Positions 1 to 8,016 of a DNA stretch of 55,452 nucleotides are shown here, one piece after another. The notes beneath the pieces are model-generated. The model saw only the letters and a program-made list of their open reading frames with translations. It was not told the origin of the DNA and did not search any database. Source of the stretch: Caldifarciminota bacterium UBA5631. Its GTDB lineage: Bacteria > Hydrothermota > Hydrothermia > UBA1063. The stretch spans positions 56,893-112,344 of the forward strand of contig DIJZ01000014.1 of NCBI GenBank assembly GCA_002421425.1. Direction: 5' to 3'. The number at the start of each line of letters is the position of its first letter. The first letter of the stretch is position 1. Position numbers and translations under genes: made by a program.

Positions 1-274
1 ATATGACTTTTCCTTCAATCTTTTTGAAGGTTTTTAGAAAATCCCCATAACACAGTAGGGAGTTTACACAAATTTCTGCCTCGGAGCCGTCGGCATTAAA
101 GAATCGAAGTGCATAGTTTGTATCATCGTGTACCACCAGGGTATCTCCACCGACCCCGAAGTGCCTGTCAAGTATTTTGCGGGAGAGAGAGCTTAACTCC
201 TCGGAAGGCAAGAAGATATTTTCTATAAAAACAAAGTCGTTTCCCTGAGACTGGAATTTCAAAAAGGGGATCAT
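1..274 (-). CDS. dapF: Diaminopimelate epimerase-like protein (DapF), 5' part only
   Basis: This reading frame starts with ATG at 274-272 and runs off the left edge of the window, so only about 91 N-terminal residues are visible. The N-terminus carries the DapF signature GNDF (residues 11-14) and then RHFGVGGDT and FFNADGSEAEIC, which surround the first catalytic cysteine. In the family this enzyme interconverts LL- and meso-diaminopimelate for lysine and peptidoglycan synthesis. The usual CGNG motif at that cysteine reads CVNS here, and the usual G-(I/A)-G-A-D-G reads GVGGDT, so this is a divergent member or a paralogue with another substrate. The second catalytic cysteine lies outside the window. 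The start overlaps the stop codon of the upstream PLP-enzyme gene (ATG within CTATGA), which implies translational coupling. Confidence 0.8.
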   Translation of the reverse strand, partial: MIPFLKFQSQGNDFVFIENIFLPSEELSSLSRKILDRHFGVGGDTLVVHDDTNYALRFFNADGSEAEICVNSLLCYGDFLKTFKKIEGKVI

Positions 275-1248
275 AGAAAATTCTTGGAGCGCATCCACTC
301 GTCGTTGTAGAATTTTGAGAGGTACTTGAAACCTGAGTCAGGTAATATTGTTACAATCACGGAACCAGAAGGCGCATTTTGATATACCTTCAGCGCTGCC
401 CACACATTTGCTCCTGACGAGCCTCCTACGAAGAGTCCTTCCTCCCTTGCTATTCTCCTTGTCATAAGGAAGGCCTCTCTGTCCGTTATTTGGTACATCT
501 CATCAATTACAGAGAAGTCGACGTTCCTGATCAATGAATCGTCACCAAGTCCTTCTAATTCGTACTCTACCGCTTCTGCAAGGATTTTTTCTTTATAGTA
601 AGGATAAAATACTGACCCGACAGGATCCACTGTGATGCAGCGAATCTTCGGATTTTTCTCCTTAAGAAATTTTGCTACCCCTGTGAAAGTTCCTCCTGTT
701 CCTATTCCCGCAACGAAATGTGTAATTCTTCCTTCTGTATCTTCCCAAATTTCTGGAGCGGTAGTTTCATAGTGCGCTCGCCAGTTGTCTTCATTTTCAT
801 GCTGATTCACGTAGAATGAATTCGGTGTGGTTAGCGCTAATTTCTCTGCCACAGCATTTCTGCTCTCGGGAGAACCATGTCTTGCGCTTCCTGGACAAAT
901 GATTACTTCTGCTCCAAATGCTCTCAAATGATCAATCTTTTCTCTGGACACTTTCTCGGTAACGGTCAGGATAACTTTGAAACCTTTAATAGCACCATAC
1001 ATGGCGAGGGCTACCCCCGTATTCCCGGAAGTTGCCTCGATTATTGTTCCACCGGGTTTGAGGTCTCCGCGCTCCAGTGCCTTTTCAATCATGTAGATGG
1101 CCATACGGTCCTTGATACTTCCTCCGGGATTCATAAATTCGACCTTTGCGAGAAGTAGTTTCTCTTTCCCGTTATCCGGTATGATCTTGTTAAGTTTTAC
1201 AAGGGGCGTATGCCCAATGGCTTCAAGGATGGAATTAAGGTATTTCAT
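271..1248 (-). CDS. Cystathionine beta-synthase / cysteine synthase family PLP enzyme
   Basis: The 325-residue protein is a fold-type II PLP enzyme that uses serine or O-acetylserine in cysteine or cystathionine synthesis. The PLP lysine lies in NPGGSIKDR (about residues 41-49), the substrate loop is EATSGNTG (about 71-78) and the phosphate-binding loop is GIGTGGTFTG (about 181-190). The C-terminal half (YELEGLGDD, GGSSGAN, LPDSGFKYLSKFYNDEWM) resembles the catalytic core of cystathionine beta-synthases more than CysK. There is no haem domain and no regulatory CBS pair. It lies 18 nt behind tRNA-Ser with no promoter between them, so the two may share a transcript, and it overlaps the dapF-like gene downstream. 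The family is clear; the exact reaction is not. Confidence 0.88.
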   Translation of the reverse strand: MKYLNSILEAIGHTPLVKLNKIIPDNGKEKLLLAKVEFMNPGGSIKDRMAIYMIEKALERGDLKPGGTIIEATSGNTGVALAMYGAIKGFKVILTVTEKVSREKIDHLRAFGAEVIICPGSARHGSPESRNAVAEKLALTTPNSFYVNQHENEDNWRAHYETTAPEIWEDTEGRITHFVAGIGTGGTFTGVAKFLKEKNPKIRCITVDPVGSVFYPYYKEKILAEAVEYELEGLGDDSLIRNVDFSVIDEMYQITDREAFLMTRRIAREEGLFVGGSSGANVWAALKVYQNAPSGSVIVTILPDSGFKYLSKFYNDEWMRSKNFL

Positions 1249-1266
1249 CGTTTATCTCTTTTTAAC

Positions 1267-1356
<90 letters not shown>

Positions 1357-1367
1357 AGCTTGATTGG

Positions 1368-1396
1368 ATTATAAAGGATAGTTGCTGGCTGAACAA
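1368..1396 (-). promoter_or_regulatory. Promoter of tRNA-Ser
   Basis: Reading the minus strand, TTGTTC (1396-1391) is separated by 17 nt from a perfect TATAAT (1373-1368), which ends 11 nt before the tRNA. It may also drive the PLP enzyme and dapF genes. Confidence 0.7.
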
Positions 1397-1464
1397 AAAC
1401 ACGTATCAGAAAAGTAGGTTTAGGAGGCTGTGATAGAAAAAATCTTTTACTATTGTTTTCTTCC

Positions 1465-1493
1465 TTGACTTAAGACCAGTGTAAAGTTAAAAT
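1465..1493 (+). promoter_or_regulatory. Promoter of the zinc-ribbon gene cluster
   Basis: TTGACT, 17 nt spacer, TAAAAT, followed about 14 nt later by a strong GAGGAGG ribosome-binding site. Confidence 0.65.
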
Positions 1494-1516
1494 ATGTATA
1501 TCTACGAGGAGGTGCT

Positions 1517-2011
1517 ATGGGAGGTCGCAAAGATAGGCTCCTGGATGTTAGGATTCAAGATCCTTACCTGGACCGCAACATCTATAAGGACCCCAGTATT
1601 TGTCCATCCTGTGATCTGGTGTTTCACAACAAGACCTGGCATCGAGACAGGAAGATGCTGGAGAAATTTAGAAAGGACGCTGAATACAAAGAGTGTCCTG
1701 CTTGCAGGAAAATCAAAGACAACTACCCCTTGGGGCTTCTGATTCTGAGGGGGGGCATACTTGAAGACGATAAGAAACTAAATGAAATTTTAAATCTTAT
1801 AAAGCACGAGGCAGAAAGGGAGCTTAACAGTAATCCTCTGGCTAGGGTTATGAAAATTGAGAGGCGCGAGGATCATGTTGAGATAAGTACTACCACCGAG
1901 GGGCTTGCAACACGCCTGGGCAAGGCCTTGAGCAAGGCGCATCAGGGTGAACTGGAGTTTATTTTTTCAGAGAGTGATAAATTTTTAAGGGTAATCTGGA
2001 CAAAGGACTAG
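1517..2011 (+). CDS. Zinc-ribbon protein, BCAM0308-like
   Basis: The 164-residue protein has two CPxC pairs, CPSC (about 32-35) and CPAC (about 60-63), which should form one zinc ribbon like that of NMD3-type proteins. The rest is an alpha/beta domain with the segments RREDHVEISTT and KAHQGELEF, which I associate with the bacterial BCAM0308 family of unknown function. The ATG has the ideal ribosome-binding site GAGGAGG 5 nt upstream; an overlapping frame from 1494 is spurious. It begins a plus-strand run that continues into the FAD dehydrogenase 18 nt downstream. A nucleic-acid-binding role is only a guess from the zinc ribbon. Confidence 0.7.
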   Translation: MGGRKDRLLDVRIQDPYLDRNIYKDPSICPSCDLVFHNKTWHRDRKMLEKFRKDAEYKECPACRKIKDNYPLGLLILRGGILEDDKKLNEILNLIKHEAERELNSNPLARVMKIERREDHVEISTTTEGLATRLGKALSKAHQGELEFIFSESDKFLRVIWTKD

Positions 2012-2029
2012 CGGAGATTCAAAATACAA

Positions 2030-3412
2030 TTGAGAAAGAAGAGTTTTGACGTAATAATCATTGGTAGTGGACCTGCTGGTATTTTCTCGGCTCTAGAACT
2101 TGCAGAGGAGGGAATGAAGGTTCTCATAATAGAGCGGGGTGAGGAACTTCAAAAGAGGAAATGTCCCGCCCTGGCTAAACAGATTCCCTGCATTAGGTGT
2201 CCCCGATGCGCCATAACTTCAGGGTTTGGAGGTGCAGGAGCTTTTTCGGACGGAAAGGTGACCTTGAGTTCCGATGTTGGAGGTAATCTGAGGGAATTTG
2301 TTTCTGCTGAAGAACTGGATAAACTTTTTGACGTAGTTACAGAAAAACTTCTTGGGTTTGGCGCTCCGAAGCGCATTTTTGGTACTGATGTTAAAGAGAT
2401 TGACAGAATTTACTTTGAAGCACAGAAATACGGAATAGAACTTGTCAAGTCCAGAGTGCTTCACATGGGCACGGACAAAGGCTTTGAGGTCCTCTTAAAT
2501 ATGAGGCAAGCACTTCGTGAGAAGAATGTTGATATACATTCAAGGGAGATGGTGGAAGACTTAATTGTTGGCGATCACAGAATTCACGGGGTAAAGAGTA
2601 CAAAGGGGGAATATGTTAGCAAGTACGTTATAATGGCACCAGGCAGATCTGGAGCTGAGTGGGCTTTTAGGATGTGTCAGAAATACGGAATAGTTACTGA
2701 TACAAATCCTGTAGACATCGGGTTGAGGCTTGAACTGCCCTTTGAGGTACTCAAGCATTTGACAGATACCCTGTACGAGCCAAAACTGGTTTATTATTCT
2801 AAGAGTTTTGATGACAGAGTTCGTACCTTTTGCGTAAACCCCCATGGTGTGGTGGTTCCTGAAATGACTGAAGATGTGGTCACTGTTAACGGACACAGCT
2901 TTACTTACCCTGTTTCTGATTACACCAATTTAGCCATACTGGTTTCCACTCGTTTCACTGAACCCTTCAAAGACCCCGTCAGTTATGGAAAGTCTATAGC
3001 AAGGCTGGCAAATTTGCTCACCGGAAGTGTGATAATTCAGCGGTACGGCGATCTAAAATTAGGTAGGCGATCTACTGAAGAGAGAATCAGGAAGAGTATC
3101 GTAAAACCTACTTACAGGGGCGCTGTTCCCGGTGACCTCAGTTTTGCTCTTCCATACAGGTATCTCAATAGCATAAAAGAGATGCTTGACCAGCTGGATA
3201 GACTCGCTCCGGGAGTTGCTGATGATGGAAATCTGCTGTACGGTGTTGAGGTCAAGTTTTATTCTGCAAGAATAAAGGTTACAAAAGAATTCGAAGTGGA
3301 GAACGTTAAAAACCTCTTTACCGTGGGAGACGGAGCAGGTATTACTCGTGGCCTTTCGCAGGCAGCAATTTCCGGAATAATGGCTGCAAGGGCTATATTG
3401 AGGAGGAGTTAG
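2030..3412 (+). CDS. FAD-dependent dehydrogenase (COG2509-like)
   Basis: The 460-residue flavoprotein has an N-terminal Rossmann FAD motif, IIGSGPAGIFSA (about residues 10-21), then the acidic residue of the ADP ribose (IIERGEE), a cysteine cluster C-x6-C-x2-C-x2-C (about 45-59) and the family hallmark SGFGGAGAFSDGK. The C-terminus has the second FAD motif FTVGDGAGITRGLSQAA. These match the widespread but poorly characterised NAD(FAD)-utilising dehydrogenases. The cysteines could bind a metal, but that is inference. The start is TTG at 2030, supported by the Rossmann motif right after it and by a GGAG about 13 nt upstream. The next gene starts 1 nt after the stop codon. Confidence 0.82.
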   Translation: MRKKSFDVIIIGSGPAGIFSALELAEEGMKVLIIERGEELQKRKCPALAKQIPCIRCPRCAITSGFGGAGAFSDGKVTLSSDVGGNLREFVSAEELDKLFDVVTEKLLGFGAPKRIFGTDVKEIDRIYFEAQKYGIELVKSRVLHMGTDKGFEVLLNMRQALREKNVDIHSREMVEDLIVGDHRIHGVKSTKGEYVSKYVIMAPGRSGAEWAFRMCQKYGIVTDTNPVDIGLRLELPFEVLKHLTDTLYEPKLVYYSKSFDDRVRTFCVNPHGVVVPEMTEDVVTVNGHSFTYPVSDYTNLAILVSTRFTEPFKDPVSYGKSIARLANLLTGSVIIQRYGDLKLGRRSTEERIRKSIVKPTYRGAVPGDLSFALPYRYLNSIKEMLDQLDRLAPGVADDGNLLYGVEVKFYSARIKVTKEFEVENVKNLFTVGDGAGITRGLSQAAISGIMAARAILRRS

Positions 3413-3413
3413 A

Positions 3414-4133
3414 TTGGAAAGAAAAAGTTTTTTCAAAAAATTCAGGGAATCCTTTAAAAGGGAAAATCTGAGGAACGACCTCCTGGCGGGACTGGTAGTA
3501 CTCGGGCCAGTGGTCCTTACGCTTTACATTTTGTCCCTCGTCGTGTCTGTGTTTGGCAATTTCTTCGCAAAGATTCTTTCTCTTCTACCATTCATTGCAG
3601 GGATTCCTCCCTTCTTGAAGACCCTCATAGGCCTTGTGATAGGAATTTTTCTGATTTATATTACGGGGCTTTCTGTGAGGCTGTTTTTTGGAATTGAACT
3701 GGAGAAATTTTTTGATAGATCAATGAGTCGGATCCCGATTGTCAAAACCATTTACAATGCAACTCGAGAACTTGTAAAATTTGTAGGTGCCTCCCAGGAG
3801 AAGAAGTTGACTGCAGGGCGTGTTGCGATATTTACCCTTTCAGATGATGGGCCTTACCTTATGGGTTTTGTGACCAGGGACAATCCTTTAGAATATGGAA
3901 GCAAACGCTTCTATACTGTTTTTATGCCTACAACTCCAAACCCTACAACGGGGTTTTATTTGATGGTTGAAGAGGATAGGTTAAGTTTTGTTGACATAGA
4001 CTTCAATGAAGCCTTTAAAATAATAATGACAGCGGGGATCAGTATCAGTATTAAAGGAGGTGAAAATATAAAAAATGGGCTTGCGCAGATACTTGAAAAA
4101 GTTGATCGGAAAGATTCAAAGCAAGGCTCTTGA
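3414..4133 (+). CDS. DUF502 family membrane protein
   Basis: The 239-residue protein has two hydrophobic segments (about 23-50 and 62-87) and a soluble C-terminal part. The sequences FDRSMSRIPIVKTIYNATREL and the segment with VFMPTTPNPTTGF are typical of DUF502, a family of unknown function often found near envelope genes. It starts with TTG at 3414 after a strong AGGAGGAG inside the end of the FAD dehydrogenase gene. Its 3' end overlaps the CBS-domain gene by 59 nt. Confidence 0.85.
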   Translation: MERKSFFKKFRESFKRENLRNDLLAGLVVLGPVVLTLYILSLVVSVFGNFFAKILSLLPFIAGIPPFLKTLIGLVIGIFLIYITGLSVRLFFGIELEKFFDRSMSRIPIVKTIYNATRELVKFVGASQEKKLTAGRVAIFTLSDDGPYLMGFVTRDNPLEYGSKRFYTVFMPTTPNPTTGFYLMVEEDRLSFVDIDFNEAFKIIMTAGISISIKGGENIKNGLAQILEKVDRKDSKQGS

Positions 4134-4887
4134 TTTAGAAGACCTTATAGATTTTTTTGAAAAAGTGAAATCTGAAAAGGCCCTTCCCGAAACGGTTACA
4201 GAGATAGTGCAGCAGATAATCGAACTCAGTGATAGGCAGGTGGAAGAGATTATGGTTCCCAGAATAGATATGATTGTGATTAACAGTGATGCAACCCTTG
4301 ATGAAGCAGTTAAGATTTATCGAAAAAGGGGATTTTCCAAGATTCCAGTGATTAGGGAGCGGACGGATAACGTTGTAGGGATCCTATATATTAAGGAACT
4401 TCTCAAACATCTGGATGAACTTAAAAATTTGAAGGCACAAGACCTGGCTAAGCCAGCACACTACATACCTTACTCAAAGAAGGTTCTTGATACTCTAAAA
4501 GAAATGCAGACGAAAAGGATTTCCATTGCCATTGTGGTGGACGAATTTGGCTCTGTGGCGGGTCTTGTGACTCTCGAGGATATTCTTGAAGAGATCGTTG
4601 GTGAAATTTACGAAGAGTTTGATAAAGAGGAAGTTTTGGTGAAGGAAATTGAGGACGGTGTATTTATAGTAAATGCGAAGATTGACCTTTATGAAGCTTC
4701 GGAAAAGTTTGGTGTAGAACTTGAGAGCGAAGAAGTAAATACCCTTGGAGGATTTATCATTGAGAATCTTGAAAGGGTTCCAGAGGTAGGCGAGAAATTT
4801 ACCATTGGACCCATTGAAGTTGAAGTTCTTGATGCTACTCAGCAGAGAATTAAGGAGCTGAAAGTAACGATTTTAAAAGAAGAGTAG
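4075..4887 (+). CDS. CBS-domain protein of the CorC/HlyC type
   Basis: The 270-residue protein has an N-terminal linker, a tandem CBS pair (about residues 55-180; VPRIDMIVI and VVDEFGSVAGLVTLEDILEEIVGEI) and a C-terminal CorC/HlyC domain (about 190-268). The DUF21 membrane domain of larger family members is missing, so this is the soluble CorC-like form, linked in the family to divalent cation export. An AGGAGGTG lies about 14 nt before the ATG; no better start is available in frame. The 59-nt overlap with the DUF502 gene suggests coupled translation. Confidence 0.85.
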   Translation: MGLRRYLKKLIGKIQSKALDLEDLIDFFEKVKSEKALPETVTEIVQQIIELSDRQVEEIMVPRIDMIVINSDATLDEAVKIYRKRGFSKIPVIRERTDNVVGILYIKELLKHLDELKNLKAQDLAKPAHYIPYSKKVLDTLKEMQTKRISIAIVVDEFGSVAGLVTLEDILEEIVGEIYEEFDKEEVLVKEIEDGVFIVNAKIDLYEASEKFGVELESEEVNTLGGFIIENLERVPEVGEKFTIGPIEVEVLDATQQRIKELKVTILKEE

Positions 4888-4898
4888 TAGGAGGGTTG

Positions 4899-5153
4899 AT
4901 GACCAGGTACAGAGTAAGTGTAGTTGTAAGAATGAGGGAGGACCTTCCAGAACCTCAGGGAATTGCACTGGAAAAAGTACTTTCAAGGATAGGCTATCAG
5001 GGGATCAGTAACATAAGAGTCGGGAAAGTGCTGGAAATGGAAGTTGAGGCTGTGGACAAAGAAAAGGTTAAAGATCTTATGGATGACCTTTCGAGGACTC
5101 TCTTTTCTAATCCAGTTATTGAAGACTACGAAATAATAATTGAGGACTTATGA
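4899..5153 (+). CDS. purS: Phosphoribosylformylglycinamidine synthase subunit PurS
   Basis: This 84-residue protein matches PurS, the small bridging subunit of the three-part FGAM synthase that passes ammonia from PurQ to PurL. The typical pattern of YRVSVVVRM at the start and IEDYEI near the end is present. I chose ATG at 4899 because GGAGGG lies 3 nt upstream; an in-frame TTG at 4896 directly abuts the ribosome-binding site. Its stop codon overlaps the purQ start (ATGA). Confidence 0.93.
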   Translation: MTRYRVSVVVRMREDLPEPQGIALEKVLSRIGYQGISNIRVGKVLEMEVEAVDKEKVKDLMDDLSRTLFSNPVIEDYEIIIEDL

Positions 5154-5824
5154 GGGCTGGAGTTGTAATTTTTCCTGGTACAAACTGTGATAGTGAGACA
5201 TTCTATGTACTCAAAGACCTCGCAGGGTTTGATACTCAATATGTCTGGCACGAAGACGTTTCAATTGAAAAGTTTCACTTGATAGTCCTGCCTGGAGGCT
5301 TTTCTTATGGAGATTACCTCAGACCTGGAGCAATGGCAAAGGTATCTCCTGCTGTTCAGGCTTTACATGATTATGTGGAAAAGGAAAGAGGTCTTGTTCT
5401 CGGTATTTGCAATGGGTTTCAAATACTTACGGAAGCAGGACTACTGGTCGGAGGACTTACAAGGAATCAAGGGCTAAAATTTATTTGCAAAAGCGTGTTG
5501 CTCAGAATCACCAGAAACGATCTACCATTTACTCAATTTTTTGCCCAGGGTGAGGTGATAAGTTTGCCAATTGCCCATATGGACGGCAGATATGTTGCTC
5601 ACGCTGAAGACCTTGAGTATCTCAGGAATAGTGGTCTTATTTTCATCGAATATGAAGATGAAAATCCAAACGGCTCTCTTTTGAATATTGCTGGAATTAC
5701 AAATGAGAAGAGGAATGTTTTCGGCTTAATGCCGCATCCAGAGAGAAATGCGGAGAAGATTCAGGGAAGTGGCGATGGATTGAGGTTTTTTGAATCATTA
5801 TGGGAGTTTTTAAAGCATGGATAA
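5150..5824 (+). CDS. purQ: Phosphoribosylformylglycinamidine synthase subunit PurQ
   Basis: The 224-residue class I glutamine amidotransferase releases ammonia from glutamine for FGAM synthesis. The nucleophile elbow is LGICNGFQIL (Cys near residue 86) and the His/Glu pair lies in MPHPERN near residues 194-200. The N-terminus (GVVIFPGTNCD) is that of PurQ. It overlaps purS by 4 nt and purL by 8 nt, so the three subunits are translationally coupled. Confidence 0.96.
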   Translation: MRAGVVIFPGTNCDSETFYVLKDLAGFDTQYVWHEDVSIEKFHLIVLPGGFSYGDYLRPGAMAKVSPAVQALHDYVEKERGLVLGICNGFQILTEAGLLVGGLTRNQGLKFICKSVLLRITRNDLPFTQFFAQGEVISLPIAHMDGRYVAHAEDLEYLRNSGLIFIEYEDENPNGSLLNIAGITNEKRNVFGLMPHPERNAEKIQGSGDGLRFFESLWEFLKHG

Positions 5825-8015
5825 GGAGTTGATTAAGAGACACGGTTTCACAGATGAAGAGTACAAAAGGATTGTGGAAATTCTCGGAAGGGAGCCTAAT
5901 TTGCTGGAATTGGGTATCTTTTCAACCCAGTGGTCAGAACATTGCAGTTACAAATCTTCAAAGAGTGTCTTGAAGAAACTTCCTACACAGGGGAAGTCTG
6001 TTCTGCAGGGGCCTGGTGAGAATGCTGGAGTTGTTGAATTGAAGAACGGATATATACTTGCGTTCAAAGTTGAGAGTCACAACCACCCGTCTGCAGTGGA
6101 ACCTTTTCACGGTGCTGCCACGGGAGTCGGTGGGATCGTGAGAGACATTCTGTCTATGGGGGTAAGACCGGTGGCTCTTATGGATTCTCTGAGATTTGGA
6201 GAGCTGACGGACTCTCACGTTAAGCATCTTTTTGAAGGTGTAGTCAGTGGAATTTCTTTCTATGGTAACTGCATCGGGGTTCCCTGTGTTGCTGGAGAAG
6301 TATACTTTGACGAGCCATACAAAGAGAATTGTCTCGTCAATGCATGCTGTGTTGGAATTGGTCGTCGGAAGGACTTGAAAAAGGGGATTGCAGAAGGTCC
6401 CGGGAATCTTTTGCTTCTTGTTGGTTCCAGGACTGGCAGGGAGGGAATTCACGGGGCAACTTTTGCCTCTGATACTCTTGAAGGTTCTAAAGAGGAAAAG
6501 AGGCCAAGTGTACAAATCGGAGATCCTTTCTACGAAAAACTTCTTATCGAGGCTATTCTTGAAGTTAGAGATTTCAAGGAACTAATTGGAATGCAGGATC
6601 TTGGGGCTGGAGGGCTTTCCACAACCCCAGGAGAGATGGCCGAAAGGGGAGATGTGGGCATAGAAATTGAGATTGACAAAATTCCCGTAAAATCAAAAGA
6701 AATGACACCGTACGAAATCATGCTTTCTGAAACTCAGGAAAGGTTTTTGCTTTGCGTTAAAAAAGGAAGTGAGAAAAAATTTATTGAGGTTTTCAAGAAG
6801 TGGGGACTTGAAGCCGAAGTCATCGGAAGGGTAATTAGTGAGAAAGTATTTCGAATTGTAAAGGGTGAGGAGATCCTCGCTGAGATACCAGTTAAGGGTC
6901 TTGTAGGGGGTGTGCCGCTGCGGAGGATGGAATCTCGTCCACCTGAATACATAGAAAGACTGAAGAGCATAGAGATTAAATTCTCCGTGTCTGAATCGGA
7001 TATTATAAGTGACTTCAAGAAAATCCTTTCTTCTCCAAATGTGGCTTCCAAGAAGTGGGTTTATCAACAATATGACCATACGGTGCGCGGCGATACGGTT
7101 TTAGTTCCTGGCGTCGGTGATGCAGCTGTCTTGAGAATAAAGGGAGAAAGCTTCGGTTATGCTATAACGATTGACGGGAATGGTAGGTTCTGCTACCTTG
7201 ATCCATTTGAAGGTGGGAAGATCGCGGTAGCAGAAGCCGCAAGAAATCTGGTTTCCGTGGGAGCTGAACCTTTGGCTGTGACGGATGGACTGAATTTTGG
7301 TAATCCAGAGGTTCCTGAGGTATTCTGGACCTTTGAAAAGGTTGTTGAGGGAATTGCAGAATGTGCGAAACACTTGCAAATTCCCATAATTTCCGGGAAC
7401 GTGAGTTTCTATAATGAATCTGAGAGCCTGAGGATTTACCCTACTCCTGTTGTTGGTATGATTGGCATTGTGGATCCTCTTGAAAACGTTCTTGACCCCA
7501 GTCTGAAACAGGCTGGAAATTTTGTGACGTTAATTGGTAAACTTTCAGGAAAAGTCGGAGGGAGTGAATACCTAAAAGTGCTGCATGGCTTGATAGGCGG
7601 CGAAGTCGACCCGGTGGATTTAGATTTTGAAACTGCGCTTCAACGAGTGGTTTCTGCGCTAATCAAACAGAAGCTAATTCGTAGCGCTCACGATGTATCC
7701 GAAGGCGGACTCCTCACAGCCATCTTTGAGAAACTGGTTAACACGGAAGGAATGGGAATTATAATGGATGTTGATTCTTTGTCTGAAGAATTTCTCTTTG
7801 GAGAATGGCAGTCCAGGTTTGTTATCTCCTACACGAGCTGGGAGCGATCGAAAGTGTTGGAATTTCTCAGAGGGAATAGTATTCCCTATGCGGAGCTGGG
7901 GTTATCCAACGAGGAGAGGAAATTCATTTTGAACTGTGCAAAGAAGACTTTTGTTTGGGACATCGATGAACTCAAGAAAATATATCTTGGCGCCATTGCG
8001 TCGCTAATGGGTTAA
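5817..8015 (+). CDS. purL: Phosphoribosylformylglycinamidine synthase subunit PurL
   Basis: The 732-residue protein is the small-type PurL, the synthetase subunit that converts FGAR, ATP and ammonia to FGAM. Family motifs are clear: TQWSEHCSYKSSK (about 37-49), VESHNHPSAVEPFHGAATG (about 84-102) and VTDGLNFGNPEVPE (about 485-498). The length fits the form that works with separate PurS and PurQ, not the fused 1,300-residue enzyme. Confidence 0.96.
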   Translation: MDKELIKRHGFTDEEYKRIVEILGREPNLLELGIFSTQWSEHCSYKSSKSVLKKLPTQGKSVLQGPGENAGVVELKNGYILAFKVESHNHPSAVEPFHGAATGVGGIVRDILSMGVRPVALMDSLRFGELTDSHVKHLFEGVVSGISFYGNCIGVPCVAGEVYFDEPYKENCLVNACCVGIGRRKDLKKGIAEGPGNLLLLVGSRTGREGIHGATFASDTLEGSKEEKRPSVQIGDPFYEKLLIEAILEVRDFKELIGMQDLGAGGLSTTPGEMAERGDVGIEIEIDKIPVKSKEMTPYEIMLSETQERFLLCVKKGSEKKFIEVFKKWGLEAEVIGRVISEKVFRIVKGEEILAEIPVKGLVGGVPLRRMESRPPEYIERLKSIEIKFSVSESDIISDFKKILSSPNVASKKWVYQQYDHTVRGDTVLVPGVGDAAVLRIKGESFGYAITIDGNGRFCYLDPFEGGKIAVAEAARNLVSVGAEPLAVTDGLNFGNPEVPEVFWTFEKVVEGIAECAKHLQIPIISGNVSFYNESESLRIYPTPVVGMIGIVDPLENVLDPSLKQAGNFVTLIGKLSGKVGGSEYLKVLHGLIGGEVDPVDLDFETALQRVVSALIKQKLIRSAHDVSEGGLLTAIFEKLVNTEGMGIIMDVDSLSEEFLFGEWQSRFVISYTSWERSKVLEFLRGNSIPYAELGLSNEERKFILNCAKKTFVWDIDELKKIYLGAIASLMG

Positions 8016-8016
8016 A

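Noticed and set aside
877..1158. Open frames opposite long genes, such as this one and many others across the window.
   Set aside because: They have no family motifs or ribosome-binding sites and lie fully antisense to well-supported genes.
1430..1468. Short frame GTG-ATA-GAA... after TAGGAGG, a possible 12-residue leader peptide.
   Set aside because: It ends over the -35 box of the downstream promoter and no promoter is seen upstream, so it is probably not transcribed.
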